From an uncultured Ignavibacteria bacterium (GTDB taxonomy: Bacteria; Bacteroidota; Ignavibacteria; SZUA-365): a DNA stretch of 64,000 bases. Location of the stretch: NCBI GenBank assembly GCA_913061095.1, contig CAJXVM010000002.1, positions 124,001 to 188,000 of the forward strand. Reading direction: 5' to 3'. Under the pieces are notes generated by a model. That model was not told the origin of the DNA. It saw only the letters and a list, made by a program, of their open reading frames with translations, and did no database searches. Positions 44,257-53,177 of the stretch are shown in pieces (position 1 is the first letter of the stretch; every line of letters starts with the position of its first letter). Position numbers and translations under genes: made by a program.

Positions 44257-44979
44257 TCAGCGCACTGCTTCCCACTCCTCGCTCGAGGAGGAATTGCGGA
44301 AGATCACCGCGAGAGCGTTCCGCGTCCAACCCCACAGAATGTGCAGGTATCCGTAGCGGCGGAAGCGTCGGGGGGACTCGAATATCGTGATATCCTTCAG
44401 CATGACAATTTTTCCCCGCTTCCGGACGCGCCGGAAAAGATCGTAATCCTCCCCCGCCACCATGGATGGATTGTACCCGCCGACGGTGCGAAACATCCCG
44501 GCCGTAAGCACCTGGCACTCGCCGCGCCCCATCCCCTCACCGATGAGATTCAGGAAGCGCACATAGGTATTGTGCCAGATATGGAAGATGCGATCGGCAG
44601 TGATTTCCTCCTCGGGAAAAACATGCACCCGCGCCGTGATGCCCGCCACTCCGCTGCGGGAGAGGACCACGGGAATAAGAGTCAGGAATGCACGAACGTC
44701 ACTGATGCGGATATCGGCGTTGATGAACACCAGAATATCACCGCGCGCTTCGGCGGCTCCTCGGTTGCGTCCTTCGGCGATGGTCTGGCGCCGGGACTCG
44801 TCATGACGCACAACACGGGCACCGTGCCGCTCCGCGATCGTGAGCGTCTCGTCGGTGCTTCCGCCGTCACTGACGATGAGCTCGAGGTCGAACGCGTCGC
44901 GCAGATCCGCGGGAAACTGATCGAGTATCTGGGGCAGCAGCCGGCCTTCCTGGAGCGTGGGTATGATGATGCTGATCAA
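44257..44979 (-). CDS. Glycosyltransferase family 2 protein
   Basis: 240 residues, taking TTG 44979, preceded by GAGAGG at proper spacing; the frame also opens at TTG 45015 inside the neighbour. A GT-A fold begins ISIIIPTLQEG, followed by LIVSDGGSTDET, a NRGAAEARGDILVFINADI stretch with the metal-binding region and GEDYDLFRRVRKRG with the acceptor-site Asp. A C-terminal hydrophobic stretch (YLHILWGWTRNALAVIF) may touch the membrane. It should transfer a sugar to a lipid or surface glycan. It follows the DUF2279 gene. Confidence 0.82.
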   Translation of the reverse strand: MISIIIPTLQEGRLLPQILDQFPADLRDAFDLELIVSDGGSTDETLTIAERHGARVVRHDESRRQTIAEGRNRGAAEARGDILVFINADIRISDVRAFLTLIPVVLSRSGVAGITARVHVFPEEEITADRIFHIWHNTYVRFLNLIGEGMGRGECQVLTAGMFRTVGGYNPSMVAGEDYDLFRRVRKRGKIVMLKDITIFESPRRFRRYGYLHILWGWTRNALAVIFRNSSSSEEWEAVR

Positions 44980-44992
44980 ACGGCGCCGCCTC

Positions 44993-46045
44993 TCAAAAAT
45001 ACAGTCCGTAGGCAACGTAATTCGGGGAGATCCGAATGGCCGGTGCCGGAAAATGGATGAAGTTCAGTCCCTCTTTCAGGGCGCGCATCAGCCAGCTGTC
45101 TCCGGGGAGGATTTTCGTCATGTCGTAGTCGAGCGCGAGGATGAGGTTGCGCTCCATCGGGGGATTGTCGCCCGTGCTCCAGTGCGGCATGTTGCGCACC
45201 GACACACCGACGGCCAGTCCGAGCCACTCGGGCCAGTACGACTGCCAGCTCCGCGGCAGCAGTCCGTGCACATGCACGCCCATCCAGTACGTCTGTCCCT
45301 CATAATCGTCGATGGCGTTGCCCTTGTGTGTGCCATCACGAAAGGCCTGCGACGGGAAATACGAATATTTCGGCTGGAAATGCTCCGCATAGGGAACGTA
45401 ATACTGCACGACGGGCCATGCCGCACCAATCACATCGGCGATGGCGTCGCCCGGACTGAATCCCCAGTCCTGCGCGAAGCCGTCCTCGAATTCGACGTAC
45501 AGTTCAAACAGCGCGCCCATCGCGAAGCCGCCCCACACGGCGGTGCTGCGGCTCGCGCCCGACCATTCGAGCGACTTCTGACCGATGAACGAACCCAGCG
45601 CACCACCGTAGACGTGTCCCGCCTTGTCGACGTTTAGCGCATAATCGGGATCATTCTGAAAATGAAAGCTCGTGCGCCGGTCCTGCCACCAGGCATTCTG
45701 CTGATAGAGATGGATGGCCGTTACCGTCGCACCGAGCACGCCCCCGACGATGGCGACACGCGGCCATTGCCACTGCGAGCGTGCGGGATCGTATCCCTCG
45801 AAGGGCAGAGCGCGAAGGGAGTCGATCGTCCGTCCCTCATGCAGCGAGAATGGCGTTCGCTGCGGTGCGGCCGCGGACGAAGCGGCATGGGCATGCAGGG
45901 AATCGCTGCTGTCTGCGCCGTCCTGGGCCCGGAGAAAAACGGGATTCAGGATCAGAAGTGTGAGGAATATGATGCTGCGGGAGGACGACACGAACAACGG
46001 GTCCGATATCTGAAAATTATCAATCAATAAAAATAGCCCCTCCAT
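44993..46045 (-). CDS. DUF2279-family envelope protein
   Basis: About 350 residues. The start is unsure: GTG 46051, ATG 46045 or a later TTG/GTG; the latest (GTG in FVSSSRSII) gives the best signal peptide (SIIFLTLLILNPVFLRAQ). The body has a DUF2279 core with VAIVGGVLGATVTAIHLYQQNAWW, DKAGHVYGGALGSFIG, GGFAMGALFELYVEFEDGF and SPGDAIADVIGAAW, which resemble YfiM-type proteins. It has several hydrophobic helices and ends in an aromatic strand, so it is likely in the envelope. Its end overlaps the long form of the glycosyltransferase. Function unknown. Confidence 0.78.
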   Translation of the reverse strand: MEGLFLLIDNFQISDPLFVSSSRSIIFLTLLILNPVFLRAQDGADSSDSLHAHAASSAAAPQRTPFSLHEGRTIDSLRALPFEGYDPARSQWQWPRVAIVGGVLGATVTAIHLYQQNAWWQDRRTSFHFQNDPDYALNVDKAGHVYGGALGSFIGQKSLEWSGASRSTAVWGGFAMGALFELYVEFEDGFAQDWGFSPGDAIADVIGAAWPVVQYYVPYAEHFQPKYSYFPSQAFRDGTHKGNAIDDYEGQTYWMGVHVHGLLPRSWQSYWPEWLGLAVGVSVRNMPHWSTGDNPPMERNLILALDYDMTKILPGDSWLMRALKEGLNFIHFPAPAIRISPNYVAYGLYF

Positions 46046-46152
46046 TTTCACTGAACAAGTCGATCACGCGTCCCGCGGGAATCCCCGCCGAAATTTCTAT
46101 GTTGGGATACACGGCGGCCGCGGGCCCCATCACCGTTGCACGACACGAAGTC

Positions 46153-47229
46153 ATGAAACCCAACCTCTTTGGAAAAACCCTGCCGGAACTCGAGGCGGAG
46201 TGCATCTCGGCCGGCCTTCCCCGTTTTCGCGGTGAGCAACTGTTTTACTGGCTGTACAATCGCGATGTGACGGACTTCGACGCCTGTGACAATCTTCCGA
46301 AAAGCCTGCGCGCGGATCTTGCCGGCACCTATACGATCACGCATCCCGAATGCGCCGACGAACAGCTGAGCGCGGACGGCACACGCAAATTCCTCTTCCG
46401 GCTCGCGGACGGCCGACAGGTCGAGACCGTCCTCATTCCGTCCGAATCGGAGGAGGCGGGCGAACCGAAGCGGTTGACCATCTGCGTGTCCACGCAGGTC
46501 GGCTGCCCGCTCGACTGCAGGTTCTGCGCCACCGCGTCGATGAAACTCAAACGCAATCTCACCGCCGGAGAGATCGTCGGACAGTACCTCGGGGTGCAAT
46601 CCGTCTCCGACCGCCGCATCACCAACCTCGTTTTCATGGGCATGGGCGAACCTATGCTCAACTACGACGAAGTGATGAAATCCGTCGACATCATGACGCA
46701 TGAAAAAACCGGCGGCCTCGCGCACAGTCACATCACCCTGTCGACCGCGGGACTGGTCGACGGTATCCGGCGCATGGCCGACGAGGGGCGCAGAATCAAG
46801 CTGGCAATTTCCCTGCACGCGACCACCGACGAGCTGCGGCGCCGGCTGATGCCCATCAATAAAAAGTGGCCGCTGCGTGACATCCTCGACGCGGCAGAAT
46901 ATTACTACCGAAGCACGAAGCGCCGCATCACCTACGAGTACATTCTCTTCGACGGACTCAACGACGGAGAGGATGACATCCGTCGCCTGGTGAAACTCAC
47001 GCGCCGCGTGCCAAGCAAGGTCAACATCATTCCCTTCCACCCCGTTGACAGCGCCTGGCCAGGGGGTCCGCCCATGCAGCTTGCGGCCACCTCACGCGAG
47101 AGGATCGAAGAATTCGCACAGCGCCTGCGCGCGCAGAACGTGACAGTGATGCTGCGTTCCAGTTCCGGGCGGGACATTGATGCGGCGTGCGGCCAGCTGG
47201 CCGTGCGGCATGATCAAACAGGACCATGA
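46153..47229 (+). CDS. rlmN: 23S rRNA/tRNA adenine-C2 methyltransferase (RlmN)
   Basis: 358 residues. ATG 46153 is chosen since the earlier in-frame ATG lies in the divergent promoter zone. It is a radical-SAM enzyme that methylates C2 of A2503 in 23S rRNA and of A37 in tRNA. The iron-sulfur motif is CPLDCRFCATAS; the acceptor Cys near the end is in DIDAACGQL. KPNLFGKTLPELEAE at the start and the FMGMGEP and STAGLVDGIR motifs fit. Divergent from DUF2279. Confidence 0.96.
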   Translation: MKPNLFGKTLPELEAECISAGLPRFRGEQLFYWLYNRDVTDFDACDNLPKSLRADLAGTYTITHPECADEQLSADGTRKFLFRLADGRQVETVLIPSESEEAGEPKRLTICVSTQVGCPLDCRFCATASMKLKRNLTAGEIVGQYLGVQSVSDRRITNLVFMGMGEPMLNYDEVMKSVDIMTHEKTGGLAHSHITLSTAGLVDGIRRMADEGRRIKLAISLHATTDELRRRLMPINKKWPLRDILDAAEYYYRSTKRRITYEYILFDGLNDGEDDIRRLVKLTRRVPSKVNIIPFHPVDSAWPGGPPMQLAATSRERIEEFAQRLRAQNVTVMLRSSSGRDIDAACGQLAVRHDQTGP

Positions 47230-47240
47230 TTGTCTGAGAT

Positions 47241-47272
47241 TTGTTCAGGAGATGAAATTCCGTACTTTCAGT
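47241..47272 (+). promoter_or_regulatory. Possible Bacteroidota-type promoter of adk
   Basis: TTTG near 47243, about 19 bases, then TACTTTCAG, similar to TTTG-N19/21-TAnnTTTG although the -7 is imperfect. It precedes adk by about 60 bases. Confidence 0.3.
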
Positions 47273-47328
47273 TTTACACGCTCGATGCACCGTCAATCTT
47301 GTCCATCTGATAGATATTCGAGGTCCAC

Positions 47329-47883
47329 ATGCGGCTTCTGATATTCGGTCCTCCGGGGGCCGGCAAAGGAACCCAAGCACAGTTCATTTCCAGGCGCTAC
47401 TCCATCCCGCACATTTCCACCGGGGATATTTTCCGTGAGAACATCCGAAACGACACCCCGCTCGGTCAGGAAGCGAAACGGTACTCCGAGGCGGGTGAGC
47501 TCGTGCCCGATGCGGTGACCAACGCCATGGTGAAAGAGCGGCTCTCGCAGCCCGACACCGAAAACGGATTCCTTCTCGACGGGTATCCGCGCACACAGGA
47601 CCAGGCACGAGCACTCGAGCGCGTGCTGCCCGATGGCACCTCACTCGACGCCGTGCTCAACATGATCGTGCCGGAGCATGAGATTCTCGAACGTCTGAGC
47701 AAGCGCGGCCGCAGTGACGACGCCGACGACACCATTCTCAAGCGCCTGCGCATCTATCACGAGACCACCGAACCGATCGCGGAGTACTACCGCGACAGGG
47801 GGATCCTCCATGACATCAAGGGCGTGGGCTCGATCGAGGACATCACTCAGCGCATCATTCGCGCGATAGAACAAACCGCCTGA
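47329..47883 (+). CDS. adk: Adenylate kinase, short form
   Basis: 184 residues. P-loop GPPGAGKGTQ (residues 7-16), the AMP-binding STGDIFREN and GFLLDGYPRTQ regions. The LID is the short kind: no zinc Cys cluster, just GRSDDADD. It equilibrates ATP, ADP and AMP. GAGG is 5 bases before ATG 47329. It is followed after 6 bp by the first DUF6588 gene, with which it may be co-transcribed. Confidence 0.97.
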   Translation: MRLLIFGPPGAGKGTQAQFISRRYSIPHISTGDIFRENIRNDTPLGQEAKRYSEAGELVPDAVTNAMVKERLSQPDTENGFLLDGYPRTQDQARALERVLPDGTSLDAVLNMIVPEHEILERLSKRGRSDDADDTILKRLRIYHETTEPIAEYYRDRGILHDIKGVGSIEDITQRIIRAIEQTA

Positions 47884-47889
47884 GGTACA

Positions 47890-48813
47890 ATGCAATCGAT
47901 CTTCCGAATCCTTCTCCGCATGAGCATGACCGGAGCAGCGCTCCTGTTGCTTGCCGCGACACCCGTCCGGGCACAGTCACTTGGTGACCTGGTCGAGCAG
48001 CTCGGCATTCAGCAGCTGGCGCGCGACTACCTGCGTCCGGGAGTGGACGCAGTCGGATATACGCTCAACAGCGGCTATGCGCACACCGCGCGGGTGGATA
48101 CGGGATTCAGTGTCTGGGCAGGCGCGAAAGTCGTCACCACCTTCATTCCCGATGCCGACCGCACCTTCGTCGCCATGCTGCCGCCGGATCTGACCGGGCT
48201 CGGATATCCGTCCCGCATGGTCACGGCAACCGTCGTCGGTGACGAGGGCGCCGTGCTTCGATCCAGCGATCCCTCGCAGCCCGAGATCCAGCTCCCCGGC
48301 GGCACGGGGCTGCAGCAGGCCCTGCTCGTCATGCCGCAACTGTCGATCGGCTCGGTGCTTGGCACCGAGGTCATCCTCCGCGGCATCCCGCCGGTGACCT
48401 ACGATCCCGAAGTCGGCAAGGTCAGCTTCTACGGGGCCGGACTCAAACATGAACTGACACATTATTTCGATACGCCGTTTGCGCTCGCGGTTGTCGCGGG
48501 CATGCAACAGTTCGAAATCACCGACGTCATCGACGGACAGGGATACGCGGGGATGTTGCTCGCCAGTGTCGACGCGCGGATGCTCACCCTGTTCGGCGGC
48601 GTGGGATACGAGGCCTATCGCATCGATGTGTCTTACGATCCAGTGCCCCAGGCGGGCGTTGATCCCGGTCCCGTCACGCTCGAGTTTCAGCGCCGGAACC
48701 TCCGCTTCAGCTTCGGCGGCGCGCTCACGCTGCTCTCCCTCATCGATCTCACCGCCGAATACAGCTTCGGCGTTCAGGACAATCTCACCGTCGGCATCGG
48801 ACTCACCCTCTGA
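47890..48813 (+). CDS. DUF6588-family secreted protein, first paralogue
   Basis: 307 residues. Signal peptide (about 1-29, ending RAQS), then a beta-rich body. The hallmark GKVSFYGAGLKHELTHYFDTPFA in two parts and the ending strand IGLTL are of the DUF6588 outer-membrane-type family. GAGG is 5 bases before ATG 47890. It shares with the next gene the pattern MPQLSIGSVLGTEVILRGIPPVTYD...GKVSFYG..LKH. Possibly a small barrel. Function unknown. Confidence 0.8.
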   Translation: MQSIFRILLRMSMTGAALLLLAATPVRAQSLGDLVEQLGIQQLARDYLRPGVDAVGYTLNSGYAHTARVDTGFSVWAGAKVVTTFIPDADRTFVAMLPPDLTGLGYPSRMVTATVVGDEGAVLRSSDPSQPEIQLPGGTGLQQALLVMPQLSIGSVLGTEVILRGIPPVTYDPEVGKVSFYGAGLKHELTHYFDTPFALAVVAGMQQFEITDVIDGQGYAGMLLASVDARMLTLFGGVGYEAYRIDVSYDPVPQAGVDPGPVTLEFQRRNLRFSFGGALTLLSLIDLTAEYSFGVQDNLTVGIGLTL

Positions 48814-48824
48814 AAGGAATCCCA

Positions 48825-49943
48825 ATGCGCATCTTCTGTTTCATTCTGCTGCTGGTCACACTCGCATGGACAAACGGGTACGCACAGGTCCCGCGTGAGA
48901 TCACACGCGGACTGCTCGAAGACTACTCACGGGAAATCTTCGACCAGAATGCCGAGGGATTCATGAGTCCGCTGGTCATCGTTGCGAACGTGGGCGCAAA
49001 CGACGCGTTTTACAACAGCGCCTACGTGCCCCGGGAGAACGCACTGTACTTCGATGTCTCCGTCCGCAGCATGACGGCTTTCGTGCTCGAGGAAGAGCGC
49101 ACGTTCACCGCCATCCTTCCGCTGGAACAGAAGAATTACAAGGATGCAACGCCCGAGGAGCAGCTGCGCGGGTTCTATCTCAACACCTTCAAGTCGCTGC
49201 TGCAGGATGCGGCGGAGGAGGGTGAGCTGGAGACGGAAGTCGTCACCGCCACCGTCTTCGGCGGCGAAGGAAAGGGCTTTGTCATCCCCAAGGAATATCT
49301 GCAGGAGAACGCATCGGCGATCATCGACAGCGCCGTGCTGGCCGGGCTCCCCTCGCAGCTCGCGCTGACGCCCGGGACGAATCAGGACATGGTCATTGCC
49401 GCCGTGCCGCAGATCACCGTGGGATCGTATTACAGCTCGGAATTGCTCGTGCGGTACATCCCCCCCGTCGTCTTCGATGAGAACATCGGGAAATTCTCCT
49501 TCTTCGGCATTGCCGTCAAGCACGGGTTCACGAACTGGCTGGACGATCCCCCGTTCGATGCCGCGGTGCAGGTGGGATTCCAGCACAGCAGCATCACCAA
49601 CGAGGTCGGTGTCACACGGGCGAAACTGGAAGCGGACACCGACCTGTTTGCCGTGAATCTGCACGCCAGCCGGCGCTTCGGATGGATCGAACCCTACGCG
49701 GGATTCTCCTTCGAAACGCTGAACTCGGAAGGCAGCTATACATTCACGCTGCCGCAGAACATCAAGGATGAGATCGGATACGACATCAATCCCCAGACCG
49801 TGCCCGTGACGCTGAGCGACAATGCCGTGAAGGGGACGCTGGGCGTGACCGCGTATCTCGGTCCGATGCAGGTCTTCGCCAGCGCCGGCATCGCCAAGCA
49901 CATGATTTTCAGCGGCGGACTCGGCTACCGTTTCTCCCCGTAA
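48825..49943 (+). CDS. DUF6588-family secreted protein, second paralogue
   Basis: 372 residues. Signal peptide MRIFCFILLLVTLAWTNGYAQ. It matches the first copy at VPQITVGSYYSSELLVRYIPPVVFD and GKFSFFGIAVKHGFT, but carries an extra segment of some 60 residues in the first half (LPLEQKNYKDATPEEQ onward). The chain ends in an aromatic strand (GGLGYRFSP) fitting a barrel. It is 11 bp after the first copy, with AAGGAA ahead. Its end overlaps the convergent CNNM gene by 19 bp. The pair likely arose by tandem duplication and has since diverged. Confidence 0.8.
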   Translation: MRIFCFILLLVTLAWTNGYAQVPREITRGLLEDYSREIFDQNAEGFMSPLVIVANVGANDAFYNSAYVPRENALYFDVSVRSMTAFVLEEERTFTAILPLEQKNYKDATPEEQLRGFYLNTFKSLLQDAAEEGELETEVVTATVFGGEGKGFVIPKEYLQENASAIIDSAVLAGLPSQLALTPGTNQDMVIAAVPQITVGSYYSSELLVRYIPPVVFDENIGKFSFFGIAVKHGFTNWLDDPPFDAAVQVGFQHSSITNEVGVTRAKLEADTDLFAVNLHASRRFGWIEPYAGFSFETLNSEGSYTFTLPQNIKDEIGYDINPQTVPVTLSDNAVKGTLGVTAYLGPMQVFASAGIAKHMIFSGGLGYRFSP

Positions 49944-50977
49944 TCATCACTCCCTCGCCTGCGCAGCTCCTTGAGCATCCGCGCGCGGACGCGAAGGTCC
50001 ACGTCGCGGTCGTGCTCATCGACGATTTCCCCCACCAGCTGCTCGAGGATATCCTCGAGCGTGATCACGCCCGCCATCCCTCCGTGTTCATCGACCACAA
50101 CGGAGAGATGCTCGCGGTTTTTCTGGAAGTTGCCCAGCAGCACGTTCACGCGCACGGTATCGGGCACGAAGCTCACCTCGTCAGCGAAATCCCGAAGCGC
50201 CTTCTCCTGCTTGCCGCGCGCAAGCGCGGCCAGCAGGTCGCGGATATGCGCGATACCGATGATGTTGTCGAGATCCTCCTCGAAAATAGGGATACGGCTT
50301 ACCGAGGCGCGGTATAGATCATCCGCGATATCGCCGAGCGTATCCGACGCCCTGAGGGCGAACACCACCGTACGCGGCGTCATGATGTCGCGCGCCATGA
50401 TATCATCGAGCTGCAGCACCCGGCGAATCAACGTGTTCTCGAGATCAAGGATGTTGCCGTGCCGGTGGCTCATGCGCGCGAGGATTTTGATTTCGTCCTC
50501 CGAGAGCCGGTGACGCACAGCGGCACTGCCACCGAACGGGCGGGCAAGCAGGTTGATGAGCAGGATCAGCGGCATGAACACGATACGCAGCAGAAACACC
50601 AGACGAGCAGTGCCGCGCGCGTATCCGGCGGCGTAGCGTTCACCGATGGTCTTCGGCACGACTTCGCCGAGCAGGATGATGACAAAGGTGAGCACGGCGG
50701 AAAACACACCGACCCAGAGTTCCCCGAACACCTCGACCGCAAGCGCGCCCACGAGAATGGAGCCGGCGATGTTCGACAGGTTGTTCAGGATGACAATCGC
50801 GATGATGGATTCCTGGATATCCTCCTTGTTCGAGCGCAGCCGGACCGCACCCGGACGGTTTTCCTCGACCATCTGTTCGATCTGTATGGGCGTGACGGAA
50901 AACAGCGCGGCTTCCATGCTCGAGGCCAGGAAAGACAACAGGAGGATCAGTACGCACAGAATGATGAGCACAACCAT
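49925..50977 (-). CDS. CNNM/HlyC-CorC-type membrane protein with CBS domains
   Basis: 350 residues from ATG 50977, the first residue of the first membrane segment. A DUF21 (CNNM) domain with four hydrophobic segments (about 1-175) carries SNKEDIQESI and LLGEVVPKTIGERYA. Then a pair of CBS domains (about 205-330), including DIMTPRTVV, SRIPIFEEDLDNIIGIAHIRDLL and VVDEHGGMAGVITLEDILEQLVGEI. The usual C-terminal CorC_HlyC domain (about 80 residues) is missing; only about 30 residues follow. Members export Mg/Co ions or sense nucleotides. Divergent from porX. Confidence 0.88.
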   Translation of the reverse strand: MVVLIILCVLILLLSFLASSMEAALFSVTPIQIEQMVEENRPGAVRLRSNKEDIQESIIAIVILNNLSNIAGSILVGALAVEVFGELWVGVFSAVLTFVIILLGEVVPKTIGERYAAGYARGTARLVFLLRIVFMPLILLINLLARPFGGSAAVRHRLSEDEIKILARMSHRHGNILDLENTLIRRVLQLDDIMARDIMTPRTVVFALRASDTLGDIADDLYRASVSRIPIFEEDLDNIIGIAHIRDLLAALARGKQEKALRDFADEVSFVPDTVRVNVLLGNFQKNREHLSVVVDEHGGMAGVITLEDILEQLVGEIVDEHDRDVDLRVRARMLKELRRRGSDDYGEKR

Positions 50978-51113
50978 GCCCGAATCTATCGGAATACGCA
51001 CTGAAAGGCAACAGCGCACCTGCCGCCGGGGCCTCATCTTGCGTGCCCACGCGATCTTTCGTAGTTTATTTGTTTGATTTTCCACGCTTGCATCACGACT
51101 GAGAGGTAGCCGG

Positions 51114-52679
51114 ATGGCGCCGGACGACAAAGGACATATTCTCTGGGTGGATGACGAAGTCGAGCTGCTTCGTCCGCATATCCTCCATCTCGAACAGCGG
51201 GGCTACACCGTCAGCACGGCCACCAACGGCGAAGATGCGCTGGACGTGGTGCGCGATCAGGACATCGACCTGATCCTGCTCGACGAATCCATGCCCGGCA
51301 TGGGGGGACTCGAGACGCTGTCGGAAATCAAGGAAGTGCGTCCGAACATTCCCGTCGTCATGGTGACGAAGAACGAGGAAGAGGCCCTCATGGAGGAGGC
51401 CATCGGCGAGAAAATCAGCGATTATCTCACCAAACCGGTCAATCCGAGCCAGATCCTCCTCGTCGCGAAAAAGGTGCTGCAGGGCAAGCGCATCGTGGGC
51501 GACCGCACCGCGCAGGACTACATACGGGAATTCCAGAATGTCATGATGAAGCTCCAGGGTCCGATGGATCTCGAGGAGTGGATGGATATCTACAAAAAGC
51601 TTGTCGAATGGGAAATCGAGCTCGATCAGCACCCGCAGCTGGGACTGCAGCAGACCATGGCCGACCAGCGCAAGGAGTGCAACCAGGAATTCTGCAAGTT
51701 CGTCGAACGCAACTATCGCGACTGGCTCGATGACGACGACGTAACACTCTCACCGAAGGTCGTCGACCGTTTCCTCCTTCCGCACCTGGATTCGAAGGGA
51801 CCGGTTTTCTTTTTTGTCATCGACTGCATGCGCTACGACCAGTGGCTGGTCATGGAGCAGCATCTGCGCAGTCTCTACACGATCCGGAAGGATTTCTATC
51901 TCGGCATCCTCCCCACTGCCACTCCCTATGCACGGAACGCGATTTTCAGCGGCTACTATCCCAGCGAAATCGAAAAGGTGTTTCCCGATCTCTGGGCCAG
52001 CAAGGACGATGACGATTACTCGATGAACAAGTACGAGAAGGAGTTCCTCGAGAAACTGCTCGAACGGCGGCGCGTCAAGCTGCGCAACGAACTGAAGTAC
52101 ATCAAGATCATCGATCCGGAATTCGGCAAGCAGATGGTCGGCAACATTTCGTCGTTCATCAAGAATCACCTGACGGCCATCGTGGTGAATTTCGTGGACA
52201 TGCTGGCGCACAGCCGTTCCGACTATCCGATCCTCAAGGAGATCGCGCCCGACGAATCCGCATACCGCTCGCTGACCAACACCTGGTTCACGCATTCGTC
52301 GCTGTACAGCATGTTCCAGAACATTGCGCGCACGCCGAATGCAACGGTGGTCGTCACAACCGATCACGGCAGTGTGCGCTGCATGCGCGGCACCAAGGTG
52401 CTCGGCGACCGGGAAACTTCGACGAACCTGCGCTACAAGTATGGCCGCAACGTCAAAGCCGACAGCAAGCACGCGATGCACATCAAGGATCCCGGCGAGT
52501 ACCGCCTGCCGAAGCGCGGCGTCACCGTGAACTACATTATCGCGAAGGAGGATCATTATTTCGTGTATCCCACGGAGTACAACAAGTATCTCTCCTACTA
52601 CCGCGACAGTTTCCAGCACGGCGGCATGTCGCTGGAGGAGCTCATCCTGCCGGTCATCACCATGAAACCGAAGGGCTGA
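51114..52679 (+). CDS. porX: PorX-type T9SS response regulator with PglZ domain
   Basis: 521 residues. An N-terminal receiver domain (1-125) has WVDDE, phospho-acceptor Asp57 in LILLDESMPG, and Lys in LTKPVNP. A helical linker leads to a PglZ/alkaline-phosphatase-like domain (about 225-520): FFFVIDCMRYDQW, TPYARNAIFSGYYPSEIEKVFP and VTTDHGSVRC, which hold the metal ligands. PorX controls T9SS; in Porphyromonas it is phosphorylated by PorY and acts with SigP. Its PglZ domain has been described as a phosphodiesterase for nucleotides. porY and sigP are not in the window. It heads a tight run with tsaE, tsaB, accD and pantothenate genes. Confidence 0.94.
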   Translation: MAPDDKGHILWVDDEVELLRPHILHLEQRGYTVSTATNGEDALDVVRDQDIDLILLDESMPGMGGLETLSEIKEVRPNIPVVMVTKNEEEALMEEAIGEKISDYLTKPVNPSQILLVAKKVLQGKRIVGDRTAQDYIREFQNVMMKLQGPMDLEEWMDIYKKLVEWEIELDQHPQLGLQQTMADQRKECNQEFCKFVERNYRDWLDDDDVTLSPKVVDRFLLPHLDSKGPVFFFVIDCMRYDQWLVMEQHLRSLYTIRKDFYLGILPTATPYARNAIFSGYYPSEIEKVFPDLWASKDDDDYSMNKYEKEFLEKLLERRRVKLRNELKYIKIIDPEFGKQMVGNISSFIKNHLTAIVVNFVDMLAHSRSDYPILKEIAPDESAYRSLTNTWFTHSSLYSMFQNIARTPNATVVVTTDHGSVRCMRGTKVLGDRETSTNLRYKYGRNVKADSKHAMHIKDPGEYRLPKRGVTVNYIIAKEDHYFVYPTEYNKYLSYYRDSFQHGGMSLEELILPVITMKPKG

Positions 52680-52691
52680 GCCGCAGCGGTG

Positions 52692-53177
52692 ATGCGAAAA
52701 GAACTGACGACATACGGCGAGGAGGAAACGCGCCGTGAGGGACGCATGCTGGCCGAGGAGCTGCCCGGCGATGCGCTCGTCGCGTTCAGCGGCGACCTCG
52801 GAACCGGCAAGACGGCGTTCATCCGCGGCATGTGCGATGCGTTCGGCTGCGCGGCACAGGTTTCGAGTCCGTCGTTCACGATCATCAACGAGTACCGCGG
52901 CACGCGCGAAGTTGCCCACTGCGATCTCTACCGCCTCGAGACCGTCAACGAAATGCTTGCGATCGGGCTGGACGATCTGTTCGCATCAGCGCGGACGGTG
53001 TTGGTGGAGTGGGCCGAGCGCGCCCTCCCGCTGCTCCCGCTGCCGCGATATGAAATCGCCGCCCGTCACGGCGCCGAGCATGACCAGCGGCACATCGTGA
53101 TACAGCGGATCGAGCGGCCGGACGAATCCTCCATCCTCTTCGCTCCCGCGGAACTTACATTTCGGAGGACGCCGTGA
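52692..53177 (+). CDS. tsaE: tRNA t6A biosynthesis ATPase TsaE
   Basis: 161 residues. ATG 52692, 12 bp after porX; GTG 52689 also possible. Walker A GDLGTGKTAFIRG, then SSPSFTIINEYRG and AHCDLYRLET with Walker B-type Asp, and VEWAERA. It works with TsaB and TsaD to add threonylcarbamoyl to adenosine 37 of tRNAs reading ANN codons. The C-terminus overlaps the next gene by 4 bases (GTGA). Cytoplasmic. Confidence 0.95.
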   Translation: MRKELTTYGEEETRREGRMLAEELPGDALVAFSGDLGTGKTAFIRGMCDAFGCAAQVSSPSFTIINEYRGTREVAHCDLYRLETVNEMLAIGLDDLFASARTVLVEWAERALPLLPLPRYEIAARHGAEHDQRHIVIQRIERPDESSILFAPAELTFRRTP

